Assembly (NCBI RefSeq): GCF_021440195.1
Contig: NZ_JAJTSZ010000005.1
Location: 186,001 to 250,000 of the forward strand
From: Dyadobacter sp. CY356
GTDB taxonomy: Bacteria; Bacteroidota; Bacteroidia; Cytophagales; Spirosomataceae
DNA: 64,000 nt
Direction: 5' to 3'
Made by a program: the position numbers and the translations under genes. Below, piece by piece: positions 34,554 to 43,903 of the stretch. Each line of letters begins with the position of its first letter. Position 1 is the stretch's first letter. The notes beneath the pieces are model-generated. The model was not told where the DNA came from, ran no database searches, and saw only the letters and a list, made by a program, of their open reading frames with translations.

Positions 34554-37547
34554 ATGGAACAGAAAAGGTGGATTAATTATTGGAAGAAAAGTCTGAGTGA
34601 CTCTTTGAAAGCGGACATTGACATTGAAAAACTAAAATGTTTTGAAGTATCAGATTTTGATATGAACGCTCAAACCGTAGAACGCCTGGCAGAAGTAAAT
34701 GAACTTATCGACGTTGAAGAAGAGCGAATCAACAAGAAAAAAGGAATAACCGACAAAGACAATAAGCGCTGGGAAAAACTTGAAAGCATCCAGGTTTTAA
34801 TAGCACCAATAAAAATAACTCCATTACCAGAACATCTTACTTACCTGAAAGACAAAAAGCCAAAGTTCCCGTTTTGGTATTTCACCAAGATAAACAGACA
34901 AGGTTTGCTATCAATACCGGAAGAATTATTTCCGGTCATTCAAAGAAAATATCTGGAACCGCTCGCCGATGAGCGGACTGAATTTATATTCAGTACTGTT
35001 GAGAAAGTTGATAAGGCCACATCAATCGGAAAAGAGAAATATAAATTATTCCACGAGTACATCAGCTATGTAAAGGATGTTTTTAAAAGTGCTGTGGAGC
35101 AAACCATTGATACTTATGCCGCTGATGGATACGAAACTGTTCAAAATGGGATTATTCTGCTGCCGGATGAAGATATCAATGCAGCGGCCGGAATTATTCA
35201 GCTTTATGAGAAAATAGCCGCCGAAGGTACGATTCCGCCCCTTTTGTCAGACTTTATCAATTTAGATAATAATATAGAAAATCGGCCGCTTCCTGTTTCT
35301 AATCTAATGGACGCCAACTTTCTGCATTTAGGACAGATGGGTTTTGATTTCCCTCTTTCGGTTTCACAACGGAAAGCTTTGTATACTTTTTTGTCTGGAA
35401 ACGATATGGTTTTTGCAGTCAATGGCCCTCCAGGTACCGGAAAAACGACATTGTTACAAAGTATTGTAGCCAATAAGTTTGTTGAAAGTGCAATTGCTGG
35501 TGAAAACCCTCCGGTCATACTGGCTTGCTCAACCAATAATCAGGCCGTTACCAATATCATTGACAGCTTCTCAAAATCAACGACCAAACCTGGAAAACTG
35601 GAAGGAAGATGGCTGCCTGAACTGGATGGATATGCGACCTATTTGCCCTCAAATGGAAAATCAGAAGCTGAGTTAAAAGGAATTAATTATAAGAAACAAA
35701 GTGGAAACGGACTTTTCAGTTCGATTGAAAATAAGGAATATCTGGAAAAAGCAGTATCGTATTTTCACCAAAAAAGTACCGGATATTTTAATACTAAACA
35801 TCTCAGTATTGAAGAAATAGCCAAAAAACTGCGTGCCGAAATTGTGGCAATCGAACTTTCCCTTAAAGATGCTTCTTTGAAATGGAAGGAATATTTAAAT
35901 GCAGAAATTACGCTGAAAAACTATACCGGAAATCAGGAACCGAATGCTTATTATTCCGGGAATAATATTGACGAAAATCTATTAAACAAAGATATCAGCA
36001 GCTTGTTGGCTTTGGAAGAACGCATCATTTCGCACTTTCTCAATGAATCTTTCTTCCGAAAAATATTTTGCTCCTTTGGTATTAAATCTGCTTTAAAAAG
36101 CAGAGCGGAGGAAATCCGGATTCTTTTGCGAGATACGCTGATCGATGAAAAGGATAACTTTCAATTTATAAAAAGTGAGATACTGGATGCCATCAATGAT
36201 AAAATCAAAACTGCGAAAGAAATAAGTAAAACGGTTACCGAATGGAAAGATTGGAAGAGTAAACATTCAATTCATGGAAATCCGCCGAAGACAGAGGAAG
36301 AGTACTGGGATTTTGAATATTTGAAAATCGATGGCTTAAAGGAGCATAATAAAGAAAAATCAAAACCCAACTGTTTCTATGATGAGCTGGATGTAACGCT
36401 CCGGCATAAAGCATTTCAACTAAGTCTGCACTATTGGGAAGCAAGGTGGTTATCCAAAATTGAAGCCGATTTAAAAGACCCGAATTTCGATAAAAAAGGT
36501 GCGGATGCAGTAAAAAACCGGTGGAGACGGCAGGCTATGCTGACGCCCTGTTTTGTCAGCACATTTTATATGGCACCCAAGTTTTTCAGTTCTTTCAAAT
36601 TTTTGAAGAAAAGTGAAGACGGAAAAAATATTTTTGACAATCCGCCACTGTTTGATTTCATCGATTTACTGATTGTAGATGAAGCAGGACAGGTTTCACC
36701 GGAAGTTGGCGTCGCCACTTTTTCACTTGCCAAACAGGCTGTCATAGTCGGTGATGTGAAACAGATTGAACCGGTATGGAATATTACCAGCAAAATTGAT
36801 GTCGGCAATTTAAAAAAAGGCGGACTGATTGAAAGTTATGATGATACGGTTTATGAAGAAAAGTTTGATCCCAAAGGGTTTCTTTCTTCCACAGGCAGTA
36901 TCATGAAAATGGCGCAAAATGCCTGTAATTATAAAGAGAAAGGTCTGGATGAAAAAGGTGTGATACTGGTTGAACACCGACGTTGTTACGATGAGATTAT
37001 TAACTATTGTAATGCACTGGCTTACAATGGTCAATTGAAGCCGTTGAAAGGAAAAGCTGATCAGTCAAAACCGTTTCCGCCTATGTTCTGCCTACACGTG
37101 GAAGGAAATTCAACTGTTGTCAATGCTAGCCGGGTGAATCCTAATGAAGTTGACGCAATCGTCAGCTGGCTGCTGATGAACAGACAGAAAATCGAAATAA
37201 ATTACGGGAAGATTGAAGAAGCTGTTGGAATAATTACGCCGTTTTCCGGACAAAAAAATGGTTTAAAACTTGCCTTAAAAAAAGCAGGATTCGATACTAA
37301 TATTTTTAAGATTGGTACGGTTCATGCGCTGCAGGGTGCAGAAAGATCGCTTGTTTTATTTTCAATGGTATATGGAAAAGGAGATTCGGGAAGCATGTTC
37401 TTTGACCGAGACAACAAGCCCAATATGCTTAACGTGGCTGTTTCCAGAGCAAAAGACAGTTTTATTGTTTTCGCCAACACGGCTATATTAGACAAAAAGG
37501 CTAAAACACCTTCCGGTATTTTAGCCAATTATTTAACATATCAGTAA
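34554..37547 (+). CDS. SF1 (Upf1/DNA2-like) helicase-related ATPase
   Basis: 997 residues. Walker A is NGPPGTGKTT at 290-299 and Walker B DEAGQ at 709-713. Motif V/VI-like sequences are 'IGTVHALQGAERSLVLFS' and 'MLNVAVSRAKDSFIVF' at the C-terminus. About 400 residues, rich in charged helices, separate the two Walker motifs, so the first RecA-like domain has a large insertion. The N-terminal 270 residues show no domain I recognise. Related large SF1 proteins act on DNA or RNA, and several are parts of phage-defence systems, but no partner nuclease gene lies next to it here: the neighbours are a transporter and a convergent M28 peptidase gene 5 bases away. A role in defence or RNA metabolism cannot be decided. 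Confidence 0.88.
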   Translation: MEQKRWINYWKKSLSDSLKADIDIEKLKCFEVSDFDMNAQTVERLAEVNELIDVEEERINKKKGITDKDNKRWEKLESIQVLIAPIKITPLPEHLTYLKDKKPKFPFWYFTKINRQGLLSIPEELFPVIQRKYLEPLADERTEFIFSTVEKVDKATSIGKEKYKLFHEYISYVKDVFKSAVEQTIDTYAADGYETVQNGIILLPDEDINAAAGIIQLYEKIAAEGTIPPLLSDFINLDNNIENRPLPVSNLMDANFLHLGQMGFDFPLSVSQRKALYTFLSGNDMVFAVNGPPGTGKTTLLQSIVANKFVESAIAGENPPVILACSTNNQAVTNIIDSFSKSTTKPGKLEGRWLPELDGYATYLPSNGKSEAELKGINYKKQSGNGLFSSIENKEYLEKAVSYFHQKSTGYFNTKHLSIEEIAKKLRAEIVAIELSLKDASLKWKEYLNAEITLKNYTGNQEPNAYYSGNNIDENLLNKDISSLLALEERIISHFLNESFFRKIFCSFGIKSALKSRAEEIRILLRDTLIDEKDNFQFIKSEILDAINDKIKTAKEISKTVTEWKDWKSKHSIHGNPPKTEEEYWDFEYLKIDGLKEHNKEKSKPNCFYDELDVTLRHKAFQLSLHYWEARWLSKIEADLKDPNFDKKGADAVKNRWRRQAMLTPCFVSTFYMAPKFFSSFKFLKKSEDGKNIFDNPPLFDFIDLLIVDEAGQVSPEVGVATFSLAKQAVIVGDVKQIEPVWNITSKIDVGNLKKGGLIESYDDTVYEEKFDPKGFLSSTGSIMKMAQNACNYKEKGLDEKGVILVEHRRCYDEIINYCNALAYNGQLKPLKGKADQSKPFPPMFCLHVEGNSTVVNASRVNPNEVDAIVSWLLMNRQKIEINYGKIEEAVGIITPFSGQKNGLKLALKKAGFDTNIFKIGTVHALQGAERSLVLFSMVYGKGDSGSMFFDRDNKPNMLNVAVSRAKDSFIVFANTAILDKKAKTPSGILANYLTYQ

Positions 37548-37552
37548 CAAAA

Positions 37553-39106
37553 CTACCGCCTCGCTCCCTGTTCTCCTCTCGCTTTTGGCAATTCTTTTCT
37601 AGGAATTTTCTGATCCATTTGAGCGGTGTTATACACAAAAGCAGCAACGACAACCGCCATTTGTTTTAAGTCATCCATAACCAGACGCTCGTAAGTATCT
37701 GCATTGCTATGGTGCGTACGCGTTCCATATTCAATCCCGTCCTGGATAAACTGAAAACCCGGAAGTCCAACGGCATCAAAACTCTGGTGATCCGTTCCGC
37801 CTGTGTTTCTTGACGTAACGGTTGGATGATCGATGATATCAGAAAATGAATTCAACCATTTTTCAAAAGTAGCACGTGGACCTTCGTTACCTTGCAAATA
37901 AATTCCGCGGATACGGCCGGTACCATTATCAATGTTATAATATGCTGACAATTTTTCGTGTGCCGGAGTCAGTTTCATTGTTTGCGGATCGCCAAACGTG
38001 TTTTTAACATAATTTCTTGAACCGTGTAGACCTTGTTCTTCACCAGACCAAAGGGCAATTCTGATCGTTCTTTTTGGTTTCAAACCGGACGATTTCAGGA
38101 TTCTCATGGCTTCCATCATTACAGTACAACCCGCTGCATTATCCGTTGCGCCGGTTCCGCTATGCCAGGAATCAAGGTGACCGCCAAGCATCACAACTTC
38201 ATCCTTTAACTTGGGATCTGAGCCCGCAATTTCTGCGATGACGTTACCCGTTGTCAATTTTTTATCATAAAAAGTCGTTGCAGATTCTGCTTCCAGCGTT
38301 ACCGGAATGCCATCTTCAACCAAACGGGTGATCAATCCTGCATGTTCCGGCGACATTTCGAAAGATGGACCAGCCAATGGCGCTTTACCTGAATAAGAAG
38401 CACCATTGCTCGTGTAGAAAGTGCCGTGTTTTCCACTTCTGGCGGCTAATTCCAGTTTAATTTTCTGGGTTTTTAATGTGCTGTCTACCTTACTCCGGAA
38501 TGAGCGCATTGTACGCATTTTTTCCGCTTGTTCCGGTGTAAAGTTTCCCTGGCCAAAAGGCTGGGAATTTGTCATTTTATCAAGATCTTCGGTAGTGTAA
38601 CGAACAGCGTCCGGTTTGAAGGTCGGGTCGGTATCAACCGTACTTTTCATCAAAACAATTTTGCCGCTTAATTTTCCATCTGCATATTTTTGAAGATCTT
38701 CTTCATTTTGAATATTAACAACCACAACTTCTCCTTTGATCGGACCGCCAGTGCCTGAAGTCCATGCTTTTGGAATACCAATAAAGGGCATATAATAAGG
38801 CTTTGTCATGGCCAGGTAACTTTTTTCAACCTGCCAGCCCTTTCCAAATTCGCCCCATTCTTCGATACGGGAATTTGTCAAACCCCATTTTTTCATTTCA
38901 CCAACAGACCATTCAGCGGCGCGTTGAAACCCTGGTGAATTGGTAAGTCTGGGACCAGAAACATCCGTCAGTTGATGGGCAATTTCTTTTACTTTTGAAT
39001 TATCCAGACCCTCTTTCCGGATCCTGGCCATAGCGTCCATATCAATTTCCTGAGCAAATAACACACCCGGAAAAAGTATCAGCATAGGATAAAAAATTCT
39101 TTTCAT
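37553..39106 (-). CDS. secreted M28-family metallopeptidase
   Basis: 517 residues with a signal peptide ending near 'GVLFAQ' (about residue 19). A PA-type insert ('SGTGGPIKGEVVVVNIQ', 'GKLSGKIVLMKST') precedes the zinc peptidase domain. The two-zinc site of M28 is visible as 'LGGHLDSWHSGTGATDNAAGC' (His, Asp, bridging Asp), 'WSGEEQGLHGS' (Glu pair) and 'NTGGTDHQSFD' (late His). These enzymes are exopeptidases on peptides in the periplasm or outside. It is the last gene of a minus-strand group with an APC permease (30 bases upstream) and DUF885 protein, adjacent to the hydroxyproline pathway, so digestion of collagen-like or other peptides is plausible. Confidence 0.94.
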   Translation of the reverse strand: MKRIFYPMLILFPGVLFAQEIDMDAMARIRKEGLDNSKVKEIAHQLTDVSGPRLTNSPGFQRAAEWSVGEMKKWGLTNSRIEEWGEFGKGWQVEKSYLAMTKPYYMPFIGIPKAWTSGTGGPIKGEVVVVNIQNEEDLQKYADGKLSGKIVLMKSTVDTDPTFKPDAVRYTTEDLDKMTNSQPFGQGNFTPEQAEKMRTMRSFRSKVDSTLKTQKIKLELAARSGKHGTFYTSNGASYSGKAPLAGPSFEMSPEHAGLITRLVEDGIPVTLEAESATTFYDKKLTTGNVIAEIAGSDPKLKDEVVMLGGHLDSWHSGTGATDNAAGCTVMMEAMRILKSSGLKPKRTIRIALWSGEEQGLHGSRNYVKNTFGDPQTMKLTPAHEKLSAYYNIDNGTGRIRGIYLQGNEGPRATFEKWLNSFSDIIDHPTVTSRNTGGTDHQSFDAVGLPGFQFIQDGIEYGTRTHHSNADTYERLVMDDLKQMAVVVAAFVYNTAQMDQKIPRKELPKARGEQGARR

Positions 39107-39136
39107 GCGCTTGTTGGTTGTCTTTATTAATTGGGA

Positions 39137-40564
39137 TTAGGATACAATTTCTTTTTTGGCGATCAGGTAATAAACCGGAATTCCAAGTAATACGATGATT
39201 AGTCCTGGCCAGGTATACTCCGGTTTGAAAATGATAAGCAGCACACAAAATGCAACACCCATGACGATATAAATAATAGGCAAAAATGGGTAACCAAACG
39301 CTTTGTAAGGCCTGTCGGCGTTGGGTCTTTTTTTACGTAGTATGAAAATTCCAATAATTGTCAGCATATAAAATACCACAACCACGAAGGATATCATATC
39401 CAGAAGGTTACCATATTTTCCACTCAAACTCCACAGACAGGCAATTACACACTGAATCCACAAACCAAATTCAGGAACTGAATTCTTGTTCAACTCACCC
39501 ACTTTTTTGAAAAACAAACCGTCTTTTGCCATGGAATAATAAACCCGCGCACCAGACATAATCAAACCATTATTACATCCAAAAGTGGAAACCATGATCA
39601 TAATCGCTATAATGATCGTTCCTGAATTCCCAAAGATGACATGTGAGGCGGCAACGGCAACGCGATCTTTATCAGCTGATGCAATTTCAGGCAATGATAA
39701 AACGCCGGTATACATTACGTTTGTCATCACATAAATAACCGTCACGATGATCGTACCCAGCGCAAGACTTAGGCCGATATTACGCTGAGGATTTTTGATT
39801 TCCCCTGCTATAAAAGTTACATTATTCCAGGAATCGCTGCTGAAAATGGATCCAACCATGGACGCAGCAATTGCACCAAAGGCAGCAAATGTGGTATAAG
39901 ATTCAATACTTCCGTCAATATTCAGTTTGTGCAAATCCCACATCGTCGCCGAATCCCAGTTGATATGCCAGATCTCCGGCTTCATGAATAGCAATCCAAA
40001 AACGATCAGCCCGAGAAGACTTAAAAGTTTTGCCAGCGTGAAGGTTGTCTGAATTATTTTCCCGCTGTTCACACCACGCGTATTAATAAACGTAAGCAGC
40101 ACGATGACGACAATGGATAGTAGCTGCGCCGGCGTAATCTGCATAAATCCCAGATCAATTGCGACCAGATCTTCACTAAAAACGGGAAGTAAATATGCTG
40201 TAAATTTTGCAAAAGCCACAGCAACAGCAGCAATGGTCGCCGTTTGAATTACCGTAAAAAAACTCCATCCATAAAGAAAACTGATGAGCGGGTTGTAGGC
40301 TTCTTTCAGATAGACGTATTGTCCGCCAGCTTTCGGGAACATCGCGCTCAATTCACCATAACTCAGTGCGGCGGTAAGTGTCATAAAACCTGTGATCAGC
40401 CAGACGAACATCAGCCAGCCAACGCTTCCTGTGTTTCTGGTAATATCGGCACTTACGATAAAAATCCCGGAACCGATCATGCTTCCGGCTACGAGCATGG
40501 TGGCATCTATGAGGCCAAGGGTAGGTTTAAATGAAGTCGTTTCTGACGTACTTTCTTGTGACAT
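39137..40564 (-). CDS. APC-family amino-acid permease
   Basis: 475 residues with 12 predicted membrane segments. The first segment has the APC signature 'LIDATMLVAGSMIGSGIFIV' (unwound GSGIF in TM1), and 'ALSYGELSAMFPKAGGQYVYLKEAY' is the conserved TM2-TM3 stretch. LAT-like members exchange or import amino acids. The gene stands between M28 peptidase and DUF885 genes, 30 and 50 bases apart, so the three are probably one operon. Import of proline, hydroxyproline or another amino acid released by the peptidases is an inference from the neighbourhood. Confidence 0.93.
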   Translation of the reverse strand: MSQESTSETTSFKPTLGLIDATMLVAGSMIGSGIFIVSADITRNTGSVGWLMFVWLITGFMTLTAALSYGELSAMFPKAGGQYVYLKEAYNPLISFLYGWSFFTVIQTATIAAVAVAFAKFTAYLLPVFSEDLVAIDLGFMQITPAQLLSIVVIVLLTFINTRGVNSGKIIQTTFTLAKLLSLLGLIVFGLLFMKPEIWHINWDSATMWDLHKLNIDGSIESYTTFAAFGAIAASMVGSIFSSDSWNNVTFIAGEIKNPQRNIGLSLALGTIIVTVIYVMTNVMYTGVLSLPEIASADKDRVAVAASHVIFGNSGTIIIAIMIMVSTFGCNNGLIMSGARVYYSMAKDGLFFKKVGELNKNSVPEFGLWIQCVIACLWSLSGKYGNLLDMISFVVVVFYMLTIIGIFILRKKRPNADRPYKAFGYPFLPIIYIVMGVAFCVLLIIFKPEYTWPGLIIVLLGIPVYYLIAKKEIVS

Positions 40565-40614
40565 AAAAAGGTTTAGATTACTCAGAATTCGTTTTGTTTC
40601 CCGAAGCTACAATT

Positions 40615-42408
40615 TTATTTAGAACTATAAAACTTCCATTTTGTTTTAAAATCCCGGGTAGGCGGCTGATTTGTCAAAGTTGCCCTAAGCATCTCAACCG
40701 GAATATTGTTTTCCTTCATCATCAAATCATGGAATTTTTTATAGGTCATCTTGCCATTATCCACTAATTCATTCTTTAAGCTCCAAATCTGTAATCCGCC
40801 TAAAAGATAAGCCACCTGATAAAGAGGACTATAACCGCCTTCGAAGGATCTTCTGACCTCGCCTTCGGCATTTGCTTTCTCATGCCCTACCCGATCAACC
40901 AGAAAATTGATACATTGCTGCGGAGTCCATTTGCCTAAATGATAGTTGAGCGAAAAAATAATCCTTGCACAACGGTGCATCCGCCAGAATAACATCCCGA
41001 TCCGTTCTTCCGGTGTTTTGGCAAATCCCTTGTCATATAATAACAGCTCCCAGTAAAGCGCCCAGCCTTCGGTATAAAACGCAGTCCTGAAATTTTCGCG
41101 GTATGTCTTGTAGTGACTACTCATATAATATTGCAAATGATGCCCCGGAACGAGCTCGTGCTGGACGGTGCCTCTGGAAAAATAAGGATTATTGCCGCGC
41201 ATACTCATCAGTTTATCCTCATGCGACATGGTGCTGGTCGGATAAGAAATACTGATTTCTGTTCCACCTGTAAAAAACGGATTGACCAATTGCCGTTCCG
41301 GCGTCATCATAACCATTGCCCAGGTTTCATCAGCAATGGGCGGAATATCCATCAAATCATATTCCTTAATAAATCGTTGTGCATCGTTATAAAGTTTTAA
41401 AATAAGTTCAGGCTGGGATCCGGCGGGAACGTAGCTGTTTTTCACTTTTTCCTGCGCACTTTTCCAGTCATCCTTAAAGCCCATTTCCTGTGAAGCCTTC
41501 AATAATTCTTTATCACACCAGGCAAATTCCTTGTTAGCAATTTCAATCAATTCTTCCGGGTTATAATTAATCATTTCTGCCTGAAGCTGCCGGATCAATT
41601 CCTCTCTTCCAATCGGTACGCCCGTGATTCCGCTTCCGTCATCTTTTTGTGAGGTTGTCAGTTTCCCTTTGCTTTTAAGTAATTTGGCATATGCCATCAA
41701 AGCACTGTCCAGGGTCTCATAAGGCTCTGGTACCCACCATGAATAAAGCGGATCATAACCCTGATAAAACTCATTAACACCTTTTAATCTCGCCTGTAAA
41801 CCCTTCACGGCCTGTTCGGCAAAAGTTGCCAGAGGCATATCAAGCGATTCGATTTTTTTCAGATTTTCGGAAACTGCTTTTATCTCCTTATTAACACTGT
41901 TGAGCATTCCGGCAACTTCCTGTCCATTTACAGTTACCCCTCTTCGCCTTCCTTTTTCAAGTTGATATAATTTGTCTGCAAAAGGAATGTATTTCGTAAG
42001 CTGTCCGTACTGTTTTTCTTCAATAGCCAAATCCCGCAAGTGATCATCAATATTTCTTTTCAGCAAAACGTAATCCACTTTGCCATAAATGCTCATGGCA
42101 TCAAAGTCCAGTTTAGCAAGCTGATCCAGATAACTGTTGTCAATTTCCACCAGTCTTTTACGTTGCTCCGGAGAATTCAAAGGTTGATTGCGACTGTAAT
42201 TGGCATAACCGCCACGGCCCAGGGTAACGGGGGAATAAAAATTCCGGATTGCAATCAGATCCTGATCGTATTGTATGATAAATCCGGCAACTTCGCTGGT
42301 TTGGCTGTAAAGGTTAAATTTGTCAGTCTGGGCGAAACTGATTTCAATTTTTGAAAGGAAAAACAGGAGGCAACAACAAGAGAATTTAAAAAAGTTGAAG
42401 TGTTTCAT
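40615..42408 (-). CDS. DUF885-family secreted peptidase-like protein
   Basis: 597 residues with a signal peptide (to about residue 27, 'EISFAQ'). It is a full-length DUF885 protein: the zinc-type motif is 'GTVQHELVPGHHLQYYMSSHY' (HE...HH) and the downstream Glu lies in 'TAFYTEGWALYWELLLYDKG'. Structures of relatives resemble M32/M3-type helical metallopeptidases; dipeptidase or carboxypeptidase activity is assumed, not proven. It is probably the first gene of the DUF885-permease-M28 operon and lies downstream of the hydroxyproline genes, from which a terminator at 42468-42508 separates it. Confidence 0.9.
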   Translation of the reverse strand: MKHFNFFKFSCCCLLFFLSKIEISFAQTDKFNLYSQTSEVAGFIIQYDQDLIAIRNFYSPVTLGRGGYANYSRNQPLNSPEQRKRLVEIDNSYLDQLAKLDFDAMSIYGKVDYVLLKRNIDDHLRDLAIEEKQYGQLTKYIPFADKLYQLEKGRRRGVTVNGQEVAGMLNSVNKEIKAVSENLKKIESLDMPLATFAEQAVKGLQARLKGVNEFYQGYDPLYSWWVPEPYETLDSALMAYAKLLKSKGKLTTSQKDDGSGITGVPIGREELIRQLQAEMINYNPEELIEIANKEFAWCDKELLKASQEMGFKDDWKSAQEKVKNSYVPAGSQPELILKLYNDAQRFIKEYDLMDIPPIADETWAMVMMTPERQLVNPFFTGGTEISISYPTSTMSHEDKLMSMRGNNPYFSRGTVQHELVPGHHLQYYMSSHYKTYRENFRTAFYTEGWALYWELLLYDKGFAKTPEERIGMLFWRMHRCARIIFSLNYHLGKWTPQQCINFLVDRVGHEKANAEGEVRRSFEGGYSPLYQVAYLLGGLQIWSLKNELVDNGKMTYKKFHDLMMKENNIPVEMLRATLTNQPPTRDFKTKWKFYSSK

Positions 42409-42467
42409 TGTATCAATTTAAATGTCAGGAACAGGGAATACACAAAATAGTTTATAACAGCGAAAAC

Positions 42468-42508
42468 AAAAAAAGGCGGGTAGTTTTTTGATAAAAACAC
42501 CCGCCATT
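42468..42508 (-). terminator. terminator behind the FAD oxidase gene
   Basis: On the minus strand, GGCGGGT pairs with ACCCGCC and is followed by a run of T. It lies 20 bases after the FAD oxidase stop and divides the hydroxyproline genes from the DUF885-permease-M28 group. Confidence 0.85.
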
Positions 42509-42527
42509 TGAATACTGAAATAAATTT

Positions 42528-43793
42528 CTAATTATATCGCTGAGGATCGTAAACCGATATTTTGATAGAAGTCGGTTTTCTGTCCGCCAATTCTGCCACC
42601 ACTTTTCCGGTTGCAGGACCGAGACTTATACCCATCATTCCATGACCGCCGGCAACGATCAGGTTTTTCAGTTTTTTACTATATCCCAGATAAGGCAAAC
42701 CATCCGGTGAACATGGACGGAAACCGTACCATATATCTTTAACTTCCGGCAATTCCGTTTTCAGATCAGAATAGTAATTCGGTATTGAATTAACGATACC
42801 TTCAACCCGGTTCATGTTTACTTTGTCGTTGACCGGTGCAATTTCCATCGTTCCGCCAAAACGGACTTTGCCATTCATTGGTGTTACGGCAACTCTTGCT
42901 TCGATTAGTAACGAAGGATGGATAATCTCATGCTCGGAATTGGATTCCATAAATGAGTAACCTTTTCCCGGCATCACTGGTATTGTCAATCCTGCCAGTT
43001 TGGAAAGTTGTGGCAGCCAGGTTCCGCCGGTCATTACCACAAGATCTCCTTCAAAATTTCCAGATCTGGTCTGCACCGATTTTATCTCCCCACCTCTGAT
43101 ATCAAAACCGGTGACCTCGCTGTTTAATTTTATTTCGCCGCCATTTTTTTTGATATATTCTATCAGCTGCGGTATCAGCGCGTTAGGATATAAATGTGCA
43201 TCGCAACGATAATGTACCGCTCCAATCACATCCAGGTGTGCGTTAGGTTCCAATACCTGAACCTGCTCCCTGCTTAATATATCAACATTTAAACCTAATT
43301 TTTGCGCATCACGACCCACATGGATTTCCTCTTCTCCTGCTTTCTCTGTTTTATAAAGCATAAGAATCCCCTTCGTTTCCAGACCAAAATCAAAACCAGG
43401 TTCTTTGGCCAGATCACGGTATAGTTGTCTGCTCAACAAATGGTAATCACGCAAAAACGGTGCTGAATTTTCTACATGACTAGCCGTAGCACTTTTCATG
43501 AATTTCAAGCCCCATGAAATCAGCGAAAAATCCAGTGAAGGTTTTACGTAAAACGGACTATGACTATCGAACATCCATTTGATCCCTTTTGAAATCATTC
43601 CCGGCGCAGCTAATGGAATAAAGTGACTTGGAACGATCATCCCGGCATTGCCAAAAGAACAATTATTTGTCAAATCGCCTTTGTCCAGCACCGTCACTTT
43701 CCATCCGCTTTTCAGCAAATAATATGCAGAAGCCAAACCCATAATCCCGCCACCGATAATGACAACTTTTCCTTTTTTTGTGTCCATTTTCAT
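42528..43793 (-). CDS. FAD-dependent D-amino-acid dehydrogenase, candidate D-hydroxyproline oxidase
   Basis: About 421 residues from the ATG at 43793 (a second ATG two codons later). The longer frame up to 43838 only has a TTG start and runs through a repeat. The N-terminal FAD motif is 'KVVIIGGGIMGLASAYYLLKSG'; the C-terminal 'WYGFRPCSPDGLPYLGYS' and 'GHGMMGISLGPATGKVVAEL' are those of DadA-type flavoenzymes. Together with the adjacent hydroxyproline epimerase, DapA-like deaminase and semialdehyde dehydrogenase genes, the best assignment is oxidation of cis-4-hydroxy-D-proline to pyrroline-4-hydroxy-2-carboxylate. Activity on other D-amino acids cannot be excluded from sequence. Confidence 0.9.
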   Translation of the reverse strand: MKMDTKKGKVVIIGGGIMGLASAYYLLKSGWKVTVLDKGDLTNNCSFGNAGMIVPSHFIPLAAPGMISKGIKWMFDSHSPFYVKPSLDFSLISWGLKFMKSATASHVENSAPFLRDYHLLSRQLYRDLAKEPGFDFGLETKGILMLYKTEKAGEEEIHVGRDAQKLGLNVDILSREQVQVLEPNAHLDVIGAVHYRCDAHLYPNALIPQLIEYIKKNGGEIKLNSEVTGFDIRGGEIKSVQTRSGNFEGDLVVMTGGTWLPQLSKLAGLTIPVMPGKGYSFMESNSEHEIIHPSLLIEARVAVTPMNGKVRFGGTMEIAPVNDKVNMNRVEGIVNSIPNYYSDLKTELPEVKDIWYGFRPCSPDGLPYLGYSKKLKNLIVAGGHGMMGISLGPATGKVVAELADRKPTSIKISVYDPQRYN

Positions 43794-43798
43794 ATAAT

Positions 43799-43894
43799 TT
43801 AACCGCAATGGACGCAAAGTTATACGCAATGGACGCAAGCCTATAGTTTAAATTTCGCGTCCATTGCGAAACCCATTGCGCCTATTGCGGTTAA
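43799..43894. repeat. CGCAATGGACGCAA-type intergenic repeat with inverted arms
   Basis: Two direct copies of CGCAATGGACGCAA (43804-43817 and 43825-43838) are followed by inverted copies (GCGTCCATTGCG at 43857-43868, CCCATTGCGCC, TATTGCGG). The outer ends TTAACCGCAAT / ATTGCGGTTAA pair exactly. It fills the spacer between the epimerase and oxidase genes. Its layout matches the ACACAGAG repeat at 33188, with different words. Confidence 0.8.
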
Positions 43895-43903
43895 AATTTC
43901 CTA

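Noticed and set aside
34554..37547. Multi-gene phage-defence system around the SF1 helicase
   Set aside because: Both neighbours are metabolic genes on separate transcripts, and no nuclease, methylase or TIR gene is adjacent.
43794..43838. Upstream start of the FAD oxidase
   Set aside because: It uses a TTG codon inside the CGCAATGGACGCAA repeat. The ATG at 43793 directly precedes the FAD-binding strand.
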